Shown here piece by piece: positions 8,102-16,271 of a stretch of DNA of 64,000 nt. Position numbers and translations under genes: made by a program. The notes under the pieces were generated by a model, which saw nothing but the letters and a program-made list of their open reading frames with translations, was not told the DNA's origin and ran no database searches. The DNA lies in assembly GCF_025854335.1 (NCBI RefSeq), contig NZ_CP107716.1:62001-126000 (forward strand). The letters run 5' to 3'. Origin of the DNA: Pelagibacterium flavum. GTDB taxonomy: Bacteria; Pseudomonadota; Alphaproteobacteria; Rhizobiales; Devosiaceae. Positions within the stretch are counted from its first letter, which is position 1; each line of letters starts with the position of its first letter.

Positions 8102-9910
8102 CTAGAATTCGTTCCAGTCTTTGGCAACAGCAGCATTGCCATGGCTGATGTAGGCCTTGGCAGCGTGCTTGACCTTGTCCTGCAAGCCCTTGATGCCGAT
8201 GCGCTGGGCCGGGACGGCCGCCGGCGCCGCCTTCGCCGGTCGGGCACTGTCATCGAGCACGAAGATATCAACGATCCGGTCGAGCTCGCTGGCCTGACCC
8301 TCCGTCTGCTCGATTGCCGCATTGGTTTGTTCCACCAAAGCAGCATTGTGCTGGGTCATCTCGTCCATCTGCCGCACGGCGACATTGACCTCCTCAATCG
8401 AGGAAGCCTGTTCCTTGCTGTCGCGTGCAATGCCTTCCATCACCAGGCTGTTCTCGCGGATCCCCGCCAGAATGGCTTCCAGCTTACTGGCCGCTTCGGC
8501 CACCAGCTTGGAGCCGTCGGCCACTTCGGTCGCACTCTGTTCGATCAGGACCTTGACGTCGGCCGAGGCGCTGGCTGCCGACTGGGCCAAACGCCGAACC
8601 TCGACGGCGACCACGGCAAAACCCTTGCCAGCGTCACCGGCGCGCGCCGCTTCTACCGACGCATTCAGCGCCAGTAGATTGGTCTGGAAGGCGATATCGT
8701 CAATCAGACCAATGATATTGGAAATCTTGGACGAGGAACTCGTAATCCGCTCCATCGCCCCGGTCGCCTGGGTCATCACCACACCGCCTTCTTCGGCGGC
8801 GCGCGATACTTCCTGTGACTTCACGCTGGCGTTCTGGGCCTGCTTGGCGCTCTGCAGCACCGTGGTTGCCAATTGCTCCATTGTCGCCGAGGTCTCTTCG
8901 ATCGTGGCGGCCTGCTTGGTCGTGCGCTCGCTCAGGTCATTGGCCCCTGCCAGGATCTCCCCGGTCGCTGCTCGCACGCCGCGCGAGGTCTTGCGCAACT
9001 GACCCACGATATCGGTCAGCTTGTCAGCCACCGCATTGGTATCGTCTCGCAACTTGGCAAAGGCGCCACTATGCTGGCCTTTAACGCGTTGCGTCAGATT
9101 GGTTTCGGCGAGGCTGGACAGCACCCGCCCGGTTTCCCCCAGACTCTCGCCCATGGTGGTGATCAGCCCATTGATCGATGTGGCCAGATTGGCCAGTTCA
9201 GGATCGCTGTAGCTGGTTTCGATGCGGGCCGAGAAGTCGCCACTGCTGGCCGCATCCACCACGCGGTTAAAGTCGCTGGACAGCTGCTGCATCGTCGACT
9301 GGCGTTCCTGACGGCTGGTGGCCGTGGTGCGCTGTACTTCATCGGCAAGCAGTTCGGCTTCCTGGGCGCTGGACTGGGCCTGTTGTGAACGCTCGTCGGC
9401 TATCTGAAGCAGGTGGTGGGTATTGACGGTCATCCAGACGAGGCCGATCGCTTCGATGATCAGAATCACGGCGTGCAACAGCACGCGGCCAAAGCCGCCA
9501 CCGCCGTAAAAGATGAGATCATCCAGCGTCATGCCCAGCACCAGATGGTGCACCGCGACCAGGGCCGCACCCAGCAAGATGGCTTTGGTATCGTAAAGCA
9601 GGGCGCAGACAGCCAGCCCGGCAAAGAACGCCATGTGAATATCGTTTTGCTCTGGCTGGCCGCGGGTGGCGATCAACATGGCCATCACCTGCGCCATCAT
9701 CACGGCCACTGCCATATAGCGGAAGGCGGCTGACTGGCGGTTGGCCAGATAGGTGATCACCAGCCCCGCCAGCCCGATACCGGCGAGCATGCTGCCCAGG
9801 CCCAATGTGCCCTGAAACATCAATTCACAGATGAGCGCGATGGCGGCCATGGTCGCCGCCAAAGCGGCGACGAAGATCGAGGCACGGCTGCGGATAGTAT
9901 CGAGTGTCAT
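8102..9910 (-). CDS. Methyl-accepting chemotaxis protein
   Basis: This 602-aa chemoreceptor has an N-terminal region of about six hydrophobic helices (residues 10-165) in place of a periplasmic sensing loop, so it probably senses membrane or intracellular signals. HAMP-like repeats span about 210-310 and the methyl-accepting signalling domain about 320-550. The conserved hairpin tip [20 protein letters not shown] lies at 404-423. The C-terminus DWNEF fits the xWxxF pentapeptide that tethers the methyltransferase CheR. It is co-transcribed with an upstream small membrane protein through an ATGA overlap. No other chemotaxis gene is in the window. Confidence 0.93.
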   Translation of the reverse strand: MTLDTIRSRASIFVAALAATMAAIALICELMFQGTLGLGSMLAGIGLAGLVITYLANRQSAAFRYMAVAVMMAQVMAMLIATRGQPEQNDIHMAFFAGLAVCALLYDTKAILLGAALVAVHHLVLGMTLDDLIFYGGGGFGRVLLHAVILIIEAIGLVWMTVNTHHLLQIADERSQQAQSSAQEAELLADEVQRTTATSRQERQSTMQQLSSDFNRVVDAASSGDFSARIETSYSDPELANLATSINGLITTMGESLGETGRVLSSLAETNLTQRVKGQHSGAFAKLRDDTNAVADKLTDIVGQLRKTSRGVRAATGEILAGANDLSERTTKQAATIEETSATMEQLATTVLQSAKQAQNASVKSQEVSRAAEEGGVVMTQATGAMERITSSSSKISNIIGLIDDIAFQTNLLALNASVEAARAGDAGKGFAVVAVEVRRLAQSAASASADVKVLIEQSATEVADGSKLVAEAASKLEAILAGIRENSLVMEGIARDSKEQASSIEEVNVAVRQMDEMTQHNAALVEQTNAAIEQTEGQASELDRIVDIFVLDDSARPAKAAPAAVPAQRIGIKGLQDKVKHAAKAYISHGNAAVAKDWNEF

Positions 9911-10215
9911 GTTGTTTCACGATTAGTTTGTGGAGCACAGAGCCCGGAAGCCTTGAGGAAAAACAGCGCGCCCAGGCTTCGGGCCCGCTGCTGGAAATCT
10001 GAGTCATCAGCATAGGCCACGACGATATTGGGGATTCTGGTCGGCCCCACGGCATAGCCGCCGGCAGCGCGCACTATCGACCAGGCGGTTTCTTCGCTGG
10101 TAAAGGGTGAAAAGGCCACCGCCATTTCACCCTTGCTCTGCGGCGCCAACATGAAGGCGGCAACCAGCAGGACCGAAACGGCCGAGTAAATAAGTGCTGG
10201 GGCCAGTTGGCGCAT
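9907..10215 (-). CDS. Small membrane-anchored protein upstream of the chemoreceptor
   Basis: I do not recognise this family. The protein (about 102 aa from [10 protein letters not shown]) has one N-terminal hydrophobic segment (residues 5-24). A probably periplasmic domain follows, with [42 protein letters not shown] split over its middle. A GTG five codons upstream (10230) is an alternative start. Its stop overlaps the chemoreceptor ATG, so translation is coupled. The coupling suggests an accessory role in sensing, but this is inference. Confidence 0.65.
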   Translation of the reverse strand: MRQLAPALIYSAVSVLLVAAFMLAPQSKGEMAVAFSPFTSEETAWSIVRAAGGYAVGPTRIPNIVVAYADDSDFQQRARSLGALFFLKASGLCAPQTNRETT

Positions 10216-10230
10216 TATAGCGAGCCCCAC

Positions 10231-11001
10231 TAGGACATTCGGACCACGTTTATGGACATGATATTAGGCTTGAAGGGTTACCAATTTGATTAAATTCCAC
10301 CGCTCCACAAAGCTATCGTAGCGTTCAGACTAGCGCAGCTTGGGCCGTTTTTTGTACTCCACCTGAAGTGCGCGAAGTCCGCTTTTAGGTTGACCCAAGG
10401 GCGGCTCGAACGACCGGGATGGGGTCGGCAGCTGAACGGCGGCTTTCTTCGGTTATTTGCCAGAACCGGTCAGTCTGGAATCGGCCCCGATTCAGCCGGT
10501 AGACGAGCGCGCTGGGAACGACCGCTTTCGGGAAGCTATTCGCGATCTTGGAACGTCGGGGATGGCGTCGACACCTGCCGCAAACCGTCATGGATTGATT
10601 CTAAAATCCCTGCCACGTTCCGGACGGCCCGCGCACCAGCACGTTGTGTCTACAATTGTCCGACATGGTTTACGGCCGATTGGGGGTGGATACCGGACAA
10701 GCAGGATTGGGCGGATAAACCGCAAAAGCAGCCCTTCCGGCCGCGCCCCACCTCCGGACACAGCGCCGATCGGCAACTATCTCGAGACGGATGAGATGCT
10801 CTCCAGAACCTCAAGGAACGCAACCTCGACTGCATGGCACTCATCCGGGACACTGATGATCGCTGGCCGATCAACCAAGCCGTTTCCGTTGTTGCAAACC
10901 TCTGCATTCCACCGATGGTGCATGGCGAAGACTACGAAGGCAGCGCGATGTCAGACTTTTGAGGACTTGGGTTTCGTTCTAGGAAACGACAGCTCTACGT
11001 T
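10231..11001. other. Long intergenic region, no gene seen
   Basis: Several short frames overlap here but none looks like a protein. The region contains copy 2 of the 47-bp repeat (10643-10689) and GC-rich decayed sequence. The promoter of the small protein and chemoreceptor operon should lie near 10216-10330, which is AT-rich. Confidence 0.5.
10643..10689 (+). repeat. Dispersed intergenic repeat, copy 2
   Basis: This matches 4214-4260 at 46 of 47 positions, in the same orientation. Both copies sit in non-coding DNA of the accessory segment. Confidence 0.85.
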
Positions 11002-11712
11002 CTAGACCGCCCCGAGTTCTGCGCGATGCTCCTCAAGCTTCTTGCGTTGTGCGCCTCGAGCGTCGAAGTTATCGTCCGACAACCAGCGCTCGTAAGCTGG
11101 CCGAAGCTTCGCCCAATCCTTGTTGAGCATCGCGAACCATGCAGTGTCGCGGTTTCGCCCCTTGACGATCAGGTGCTGGTGGAACACCCCTTCGTGACGG
11201 AAGCCGAAGCGAAGTGCGGCTCGTTTGGACGGTAAATTCTCGTTGTTGCACTTCCATTCGAACCGGCGGTAGCCCAAGTCATCAAAGATATGGCGAGCGA
11301 ACAGGAATAATGCTTCTGTCGCTGCAGGCCTGCGCGAGACCAGTGGTCCCCAATATATATTGCCGATTTCTGCCACTCCGTGAGCCGTATCCATCCGCAT
11401 AAAGGACTGGCGACCCGCAACCTTCCCCGAGGCTTTGTCGATCACGGCAAAGAAGAGCGGGTCCTCGCTCGCTGCGGATTTTTCCATCCATGTTCGAAAG
11501 CTAGCGCGATCGGTGGGCGGCGCATCGGGCAACCAGCGGAAACGTTCCTCGCCGTCTGACTGGGCCGAAGCGTCGAACAGGTCATCAGCGTGTTTGGCTG
11601 GGTTGAGCTTCTCCAGCCGGACGAAGCGGCCGTCCATCGGCTGAGTAGAGGGTTTTGGGCGCGGAGTCCAATGTGATAGGTCTTCGGTCACTTCAGGGTA
11701 CTTTCTGATCAT
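11002..11712 (-). CDS. GNAT-family N-acetyltransferase (RimJ/RimL type)
   Basis: This 236-aa protein (from MIRKYPEVTED) has the GNAT fold. Core motifs are FFAVIDKASGKVAGRQSFMRMD (strands 2-4), AEIGNIYWGPLVSRRPAATEALFLFARHIFDDLGYRRFEWKCN (acetyl-CoA binding and strand 5) and NLPSKRAALRFGFRHEGVFHQHLIVKGRNRDTAWFAML (C-terminal part typical of RimJ/RimL and YdaF-like enzymes). The substrate, a protein N-terminus or a small amine, is unknown. It stands alone between non-coding stretches. An upstream in-frame start at 11769 is less likely because family homology begins after it. Confidence 0.88.
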   Translation of the reverse strand: MIRKYPEVTEDLSHWTPRPKPSTQPMDGRFVRLEKLNPAKHADDLFDASAQSDGEERFRWLPDAPPTDRASFRTWMEKSAASEDPLFFAVIDKASGKVAGRQSFMRMDTAHGVAEIGNIYWGPLVSRRPAATEALFLFARHIFDDLGYRRFEWKCNNENLPSKRAALRFGFRHEGVFHQHLIVKGRNRDTAWFAMLNKDWAKLRPAYERWLSDDNFDARGAQRKKLEEHRAELGAV

Positions 11713-12095
11713 ATTCGGTCTTACTGAACACCTTCGTTTGTATTCCCCATCCTGCTCAGTCGGCCACACTGGTCAACGTCATCAGATCGGCGTTCGCGTT
11801 CTGTCTCTATGCACGTTTTTGCCACTACTACCATTAGTCGCATCACACAGAACGCTGCGCTAACGCCCTCGCTCAGGATGTACCCGCCTAAGCGCAGTTC
11901 CACGCCTGCGGGTATCCCTCCAGCCTGATCACCAATCACTCGGCCCTCACTTGCGGGTCTGACATCGACCACTTGAGGCCGACATCGCGTGGTGAACAAC
12001 GCAGAGTAGCAGGTAGTCTCGACATTGAACCCGGACCGAAAAGTTTCTTGTCTATGCCCGGGACAATTCCCATTGGCCGGACCAGCGAGCAAAAT
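11713..12095. other. Intergenic region, no gene seen
   Basis: A 123-codon minus-strand frame here (11721-12092) has no recognisable domain, and its composition looks non-coding. I see no terminator with a clear T-run. The promoter for the acetyltransferase gene probably lies at the 11713-11800 end. Confidence 0.4.
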
Positions 12096-12377
12096 TTAGT
12101 CCAAGCTCAGGGCTGCGGTGACGATGATTTCGACAAGGATATCGGGCGCTGCCATTTCGCATTGAGCCGTCGCCCGGGTTGGGGCAGCGCCGGGAGCGGT
12201 CCAGGCATTCCACACGGCGTTCATTCCAGAAAAATCGCGCTTGATATCCTTGAGCCATATTTGTGCAGTCAAAAGGTGCGTCTTATCGATGCCTGCTTGC
12301 TCAAGATAGTGGTCGATCTTGGCTAGGACTTGGGCGGTTTGACCTGAGATGTCCTGGGTGCGGTCACCAGCCGTCAT
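12096..12377 (-). pseudogene. RidA-family protein, N-terminally truncated
   Basis: The 93 residues match the central and C-terminal parts of RidA/YjgF (Rid) proteins, seen in the order QVLAKIDHYLEQAGIDKTHL, TAQIWLKDIKRDFSGMNAVW and TRATAQCEMAAPDILVEIIV. Family members are about 115-130 aa; roughly the first 25 residues are missing and an in-frame TGA lies just upstream. Rid proteins deaminate reactive enamine or imine intermediates or bind related ligands. The catalytic Arg region (PTRATAQ) is present. The missing end borders the IS3 element at 12422, so loss by IS-linked rearrangement is likely. Confidence 0.75.
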
Positions 12378-12468
12378 GCCGCCTGTTCCCCGTCAGCGCC
12401 TATGGCACAGATTTGAGGTTGTGATTTAAGGAGGATTTGGGTCTCATCGTAGTGACGAAGGAACGAAG

Positions 12469-12855
12469 ATGAGACCCAAATCCTCCAATGCAAAATCGCG
12501 GACCAAGGCCCCTGCGGAAGCCGTGGTAAAGGACATCCGCCGGGCCACCCGGCGGCATTTTTCGGCGGAAGACAAGATCAGGATCGTCCTGGAAGGCTTG
12601 CGCGGCGATGACAGCATCGCCGAGTTGTGCCGCAAGGAAGGCATCGCCCAGAGCCTGTATTACACCTGGTCGAAGGAATTCATGGAAGCGGGAAAGCGTC
12701 GGCTTTCTGGCGATACAGCCCGGGCCGCCACCAGCGACGAGGTCAAGGATCTGCGCCGTGAGGCCGGAGCGCTCAAGGAATGTGTTGCCGATCTGACGCT
12801 GGAAAACCGTCTGCTTAAAAAAAGCATGATCGCGGATGGGGACGACGACGCATGA
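12469..12855 (+). CDS. IS3-family transposase OrfA
   Basis: This 128-aa DNA-binding subunit has a basic N-terminus, a helix-turn-helix (HFSAEDKIRIVLEGLRGDDSIAELCRKEGIAQSLYYTWSKEFMEAGK) and a coiled-coil tail (KDLRREAGALKECVADLTLENRLLKKSM). It overlaps orfB by ATGA. The protein differs from the OrfA at 539-832, so the two IS3 elements belong to different subgroups. Confidence 0.88.
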   Translation: MRPKSSNAKSRTKAPAEAVVKDIRRATRRHFSAEDKIRIVLEGLRGDDSIAELCRKEGIAQSLYYTWSKEFMEAGKRRLSGDTARAATSDEVKDLRREAGALKECVADLTLENRLLKKSMIADGDDDA

Positions 12856-13482
12856 GGTATCCATCATCCGAGAAGCTCGAGATCATCAGGCTGGTCGAGC
12901 AATCCCATCTGCCAGCAACACGAACGCTCGATAAACTGGGAATCCCACGCCGGACCTTCTACCGCTGGTATGACCGCTACCTCGAAGGCGGCCCAGAGGC
13001 GCTGAAAGATCGGCCATCGGCACCAAGCCGGGTGTGGAACCGTATCCCGCCTGACATCCGCGACCAGATCATCGAGCTGGCGCTGGAACAGTCCGAGCTG
13101 AGCCCGAGAGAACTGGCCGTGCGCTTCACCGATGAGAAGCGCTACTTCGTGTCGGAGGCCACGGTTTACCGCCTGCTGAAGGCCCAGGACCTGATCACCA
13201 GCCCGGCCTATGTGGTGATCAAGGCCGCCGATCGCTTCCATACCCAGACCACGCGGCCCAACGAGATGTGGCAGACCGATTTTACCTACTTCAAGATCAT
13301 CGGCTGGGGTTGGATGTATCTGTCGACTGTGCTCGACGATTACTCGCGCTACATCATCAGCTGGAAGCTGTGCAGCACGATGCGCGCCGAGGACGTCACC
13401 GACACGCTGGATCTGGCGCTCGCGGCCTCGGGCTGCGATCAGGCCCATGTGTGCCACAAACCCCGGCTGCTCAGCGACAACG

Positions 13483-13691
13483 TCCTATGTCGGGAATTTT
13501 TTGCAGCGTAGGTCAACAGGTCATGGGGCACCCGGCGTTCCGGGTGCCCTTATAAAGTTGCCCAGACGGGCTCTGCCGTCAAGAAATGATCTCTTCCATA
13601 GCAAACACAGGGTACGCGCTGTGGCGGCCCTCACCGTCCTTAATACGAGATCCCAAATCCCAAGCAGAAGGCCCGAACATTATCTACGAGG
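13483..13691 (-). ncRNA. Candidate IS110-type bridge RNA region
   Basis: This is the non-coding 3' end of the IS110-type element, on the strand of the transposase. It contains a chain of hairpins: CACAG/CTGTG (13606-13623), GACGG/CCGTC (13565-13580) and a perfect 10-bp stem GGGCACCCGG/CCGGGTGCCC (13526-13549). IS1111-branch elements encode their bridge RNA downstream of the transposase. I could not identify the target- and donor-binding loops by eye, so RNA identity is inference. Confidence 0.4.
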
Positions 13692-14981
13692 TCAGCGAAC
13701 TGCCTCACTGCCTCCACGGCTCCGACAGATGGAGGTCCTTCCGCCTGGGCTCGCCCCCTCAAAAAAGGGGCGATAGGGTTCGCCACGCTTAAGCACGGCG
13801 TGAACGGTGCGCGCCATCTTGGCTGCAATGGCAGTATAGGCCTTGCGGCGCAGATGGGCGTTGTGCCGATCCTTGGAGATGTATCGCTCGAATTTATCCC
13901 GGAAGCTATTGGTCCGTTTGAGAACTGCGGTTTGGCCAGCCATCCAGAGCGTTCGCCGCAATCGGGCATTACCGTATTTTGAGATGCGGCTGCTTCCACG
14001 AAACATGCCCGACTGAACTGTGGCGAGGTCCATGCCGCAGAACTTAAGAAACTGACGGTGGTGACGAAAACGACGCAGATCGCCGGCTTCGGCGAGGATG
14101 GTCATTGCGTTGATTGGCCCGATCCCGGGAATGGTCGTCAGCAACTGATAGTCAGGGTTATCCGATAGTAGCGCGACAGCACGGGCTTCAATCTCATCGC
14201 GTTGCCGGATCAGGCTACGACCTTCTGCAAGCACGAGCCGGAACATGCGGACAGCATCAGATTCTGGATGGACAGGCAGACCCACCGATCCGGTCGCCGT
14301 GGCGTAAATATCGGAAAGCAGGCGTTCTTTGGAGACCTTGCGGCCAACGACCTCCCAGGCATCCGCGATGAATGCATCGCGGTCCATGGCCGTGATCATG
14401 GATGGTGAGGGATACTTCTCCAGAAATGCAAGGAACCAATCTGTCCGTGAGCTTCGGTGGAATCGTTCGGCTTCGGGGAAATACAGCGGCAGGTAGTGGG
14501 TCAGAATACGGTGCCAGAGCTCAGTCTTGGAGCGGGAAACGATCTCGTGGGTCTTCGACAGTTCCTGGATATCGGCGGTCCCGGACACCAGCGGATCATG
14601 GAAGAACTGAACGGCCCCGATCTCGAGCATGTGCAGGATGACCTGGGCATCCTTCGGATCGTTCTTGTCCCAGCTATTGTGCAGCGCCTCACGTGTTCGC
14701 GCCAATCCGACAGATGACACAAGCTTGAGCTCGAAACCGGCCCGTCCAAGATGATGGGCCAGGGTCCGATGATAATTACCAGTCGCCTCGAACCCGATTC
14801 GCACCGGGAGATCATAAGCCGCAAGAACACCAGTCAGGCGTTCAAAATCTTCGAGCGTATTGGTGACTGTCAAACGACGACGGCGCTTTTTGCAAGGTAT
14901 CCCGATCAGGACCTCATGGCGATGCTTGGAAATATCGATAGCGACCAACAAGGTGGACGCAATAGGATAGGTAGCGGTCAT
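13692..14981 (-). CDS. IS110-family DEDD transposase/recombinase
   Basis: This 429-aa protein (from MTATYPIASTLLVAID) has an N-terminal RuvC-like domain with the DEDD set Asp16 (AIDISKH), Glu65 (GFEATGNYH) and Asp108/Asp111 (NDPKDAQ). The C-terminal Transposase_20 domain shows PGIGPINAMTILAEAGDLRRF and a serine-rich patch (QSGMFRGSSRISKYGN) with the likely catalytic Ser. IS110 recombinases excise as circles and integrate precisely, guided by an element-encoded bridge RNA. The start at 14981 is preferred over 15017 because the family begins just before the first strand. The gene seems intact. Confidence 0.92.
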   Translation of the reverse strand: MTATYPIASTLLVAIDISKHRHEVLIGIPCKKRRRRLTVTNTLEDFERLTGVLAAYDLPVRIGFEATGNYHRTLAHHLGRAGFELKLVSSVGLARTREALHNSWDKNDPKDAQVILHMLEIGAVQFFHDPLVSGTADIQELSKTHEIVSRSKTELWHRILTHYLPLYFPEAERFHRSSRTDWFLAFLEKYPSPSMITAMDRDAFIADAWEVVGRKVSKERLLSDIYATATGSVGLPVHPESDAVRMFRLVLAEGRSLIRQRDEIEARAVALLSDNPDYQLLTTIPGIGPINAMTILAEAGDLRRFRHHRQFLKFCGMDLATVQSGMFRGSSRISKYGNARLRRTLWMAGQTAVLKRTNSFRDKFERYISKDRHNAHLRRKAYTAIAAKMARTVHAVLKRGEPYRPFFEGASPGGRTSICRSRGGSEAVR

Positions 14982-15034
14982 AGCCGTCTCCTCAGCGGTG
15001 TGGTTCAGCAAAACCACTGTTGAGACCTGAGACC

Positions 15035-15085
15035 GGTTATGGCCACCCGCTGCGCTATGTGGAGGCTACGCGCGTGGCCATAACC
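15035..15085. repeat. 12-bp perfect inverted repeat upstream of the IS110 transposase
   Basis: GGTTATGGCCAC (15035-15046) and GTGGCCATAACC (15074-15085) flank a 27-base loop that itself can pair partly. It lies between the transposase start and the element end. It could be a transcription attenuator, part of the promoter formed in the circle junction, or an alternative guide RNA structure. Confidence 0.7.
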
Positions 15086-15504
15086 TAGCTGCAGCGCTTA
15101 TTCCTGACGTGCTACGGCCCCAGCTACATCGCCGGCGACCTGGCCGAATATATTGAGGCCCAAGCCATGAGCCATGTGCGCGGCGCTCCAATGCATCCCC
15201 AGACCCAGGGCAAGATCGAGCGTTGGCATCAGACGCTGAAGAACCGCATCCTGCTGGAAAACTACTTCCTGCCGGGCGATCTCGAGGCCCAGATCGAGGC
15301 GTTCGTCGAGCACTATAACCACCGGCGCTATCACGAGAGCCTGCGCAATGTGACCCCCGCCGACGCCTACTTCGGCAGAGCCGCCGCCATCATCGAACAG
15401 CGAGAAAGGATCAAACGCAAGACAATCGAACATCGGCGCTTGCAGCACCGCAAGCTCGCCGCTTAATATTAACCCCCAGATGAGGCCAATGCTCCGCTAA
15501 TCTA

Positions 15505-16102
15505 CACCGCGAGTTGCGCCAAATGTTCTGACGACGGACACCCGGCCGCCAAAAGCCTCGACAGCTTCGAGTTTGCCGCCATCCCCAAGCTCAACAAGAT
15601 GCTGGTGCTGGAACTGGCGCGCTGCGAATGGATCGAAAGGCGCGAGAATGTTATCGCGCTCGGACCCAGTGGCACGGGCAAGACCCATGTTGCGATCGGT
15701 CTTGGCCTGGCAGCCTGCCAGAGGGGATTGTCCGTCGGCTTTACCACCGCAGCCGCCCTGGTCAGCGAGATGATGGAGGCGCGCGACGAACGTCGCCTTC
15801 TGCGCTTCCAGAAGCAGATGGCTGGCTACAAGCTGCTCATCATCGACGAACTGGGCTTCGTGCCGCTGTCCAAGACCGGGGCCGAGTTGCTGTTCGAGTT
15901 GATCTCGCAGCGTTACGAGCGCGGCTCCACCCTGATCACCAGCAATCTGCCTTTCGACGAATGGACCGAGACCTTCGGGTCCGAGCGCCTCACCGGCGCG
16001 CTCCTCGACCGCCTGACCCATCACGTCAGCATCCTCGAGATGAATGGTGACAGCTATCGCCTCGCCCAAAGCCGGGCACGCAAAGCCAGCCGCACGTCCT
16101 GA
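15505..16102 (+). pseudogene. istB: IstB helper ATPase, N-terminally truncated
   Basis: The fragment carries the AAA+ core of the IS21 helper ATPase. AAKSLDSFEFAAIPKLNK leads to the Walker A motif GPSGTGKTH, then Walker B KLLIIDELGF, then ITSNLPFDEWTETFGSERL and the end DRLTHHVSILEMNGDSYR. About the first 75 residues of a normal 240-260-aa IstB are absent. An internal ATG at 15599 opens a 167-codon frame, but without the N-terminal domain it is unlikely to work. IstB normally activates the IstA transposase, which is not present here. Confidence 0.85.
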
Positions 16103-16110
16103 AAAACGCA

Positions 16111-16171
16111 ATGTTGGGGGTATCGAACACCGCTCGGGCTACGCCCTCCCGGCGCTCGATACCCCCAACAT
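16111..16171. terminator. 16-bp perfect inverted repeat after istB
   Basis: ATGTTGGGGGTATCGA (16111-16126) is perfectly inverted at 16156-16171. It follows the istB stop directly and probably ends IS21 transcription, although no long T-run follows. It resembles the hairpin at 911-948. Confidence 0.6.
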
Positions 16172-16271
16172 CAAGTGGCCTGGTTTTGCGCCGCCCAATG
16201 GCCGACTTTTACCCCGCCGTTGACACGTCATGCGTATATGACTGCATGACCTCACGCTGTTGTAAACATCC

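Larger units (their letters stand above)
13482..15115 (-). mobile_element. IS110-family (IS1111-like) insertion sequence, about 1634 bp
   Basis: The boundaries are given by the break in the host orfB reading frame. The flanks share a CG dinucleotide (13481-13482 and 15115-15116), the likely core, so the ends are ambiguous by up to two bases. There are no terminal inverted repeats. Subterminal inverted sequences are visible at 13489-13513 and 15083-15108, sharing GTCRGGAAT and TGCAGC plus TAGGT. Subterminal repeats are a mark of the IS1111 branch. Non-coding ends are about 209 bp (3' of the transposase) and 134 bp (5'). Confidence 0.9.
12852..15466 (+). pseudogene. IS3-family transposase OrfB, split by an IS110-type insertion
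   Basis: The 5' part (12852-13481) encodes the helix-turn-helix and the first half of the integrase core, including WQTDFTYFKI and YLSTVLDDYSRYIISWKL, up to LLSDN. The 3' part resumes at 15116 with GPSYIAGDLAEYIEAQAMSH and carries the catalytic Glu region (MHPQTQGKIERWHQTLKNRIL) to the stop at 15466. Joining the halves gives an uninterrupted 326-aa OrfB with the intact LLSDNGPSY motif. The insertion is therefore precise, and this transposase is now inactive. Confidence 0.9.
12422..15504 (+). mobile_element. Second IS3-family element, interrupted by an IS110-type element
   Basis: The left end reads TGATTTAAGGAGGATTTGGG from 12422. The right end read inward from 15504 is TAGATTAGCGGAGCATTGG, and the shared core is GGAG-N-ATT...CTCATC. 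OrfA and OrfB lie inside, and OrfB is split at 13481/15116 by another element. No matching 3-bp target duplication flanks the ends: the left neighbour is the RidA fragment and the right neighbour the istB fragment. This suggests deletion or recombination through the element. Confidence 0.82.
15505..16226 (+). mobile_element. IS21-family remnant with one terminus
   Basis: Only the 3' part of istB and the right end remain. The right terminus, read from the minus strand at 16226, is TGTCAACGGCGGGGTAAAAG, a typical IS21-type end. istA and the left terminus are missing, and the remnant starts exactly at the end of the IS3 element. A strong hairpin follows istB. Confidence 0.82.

Noticed and set aside
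11721..12092. A possible 123-codon gene between the GNAT and RidA genes
   Set aside because: No domain, no good RBS, and Arg/Cys-rich content like non-coding frames nearby.
14688..14697. CACGTG inside the IS110 transposase as another parS
   Set aside because: The flanks (CCT and TTCG) do not match the GTTT/AAAC arms, so only the central hexamer agrees.
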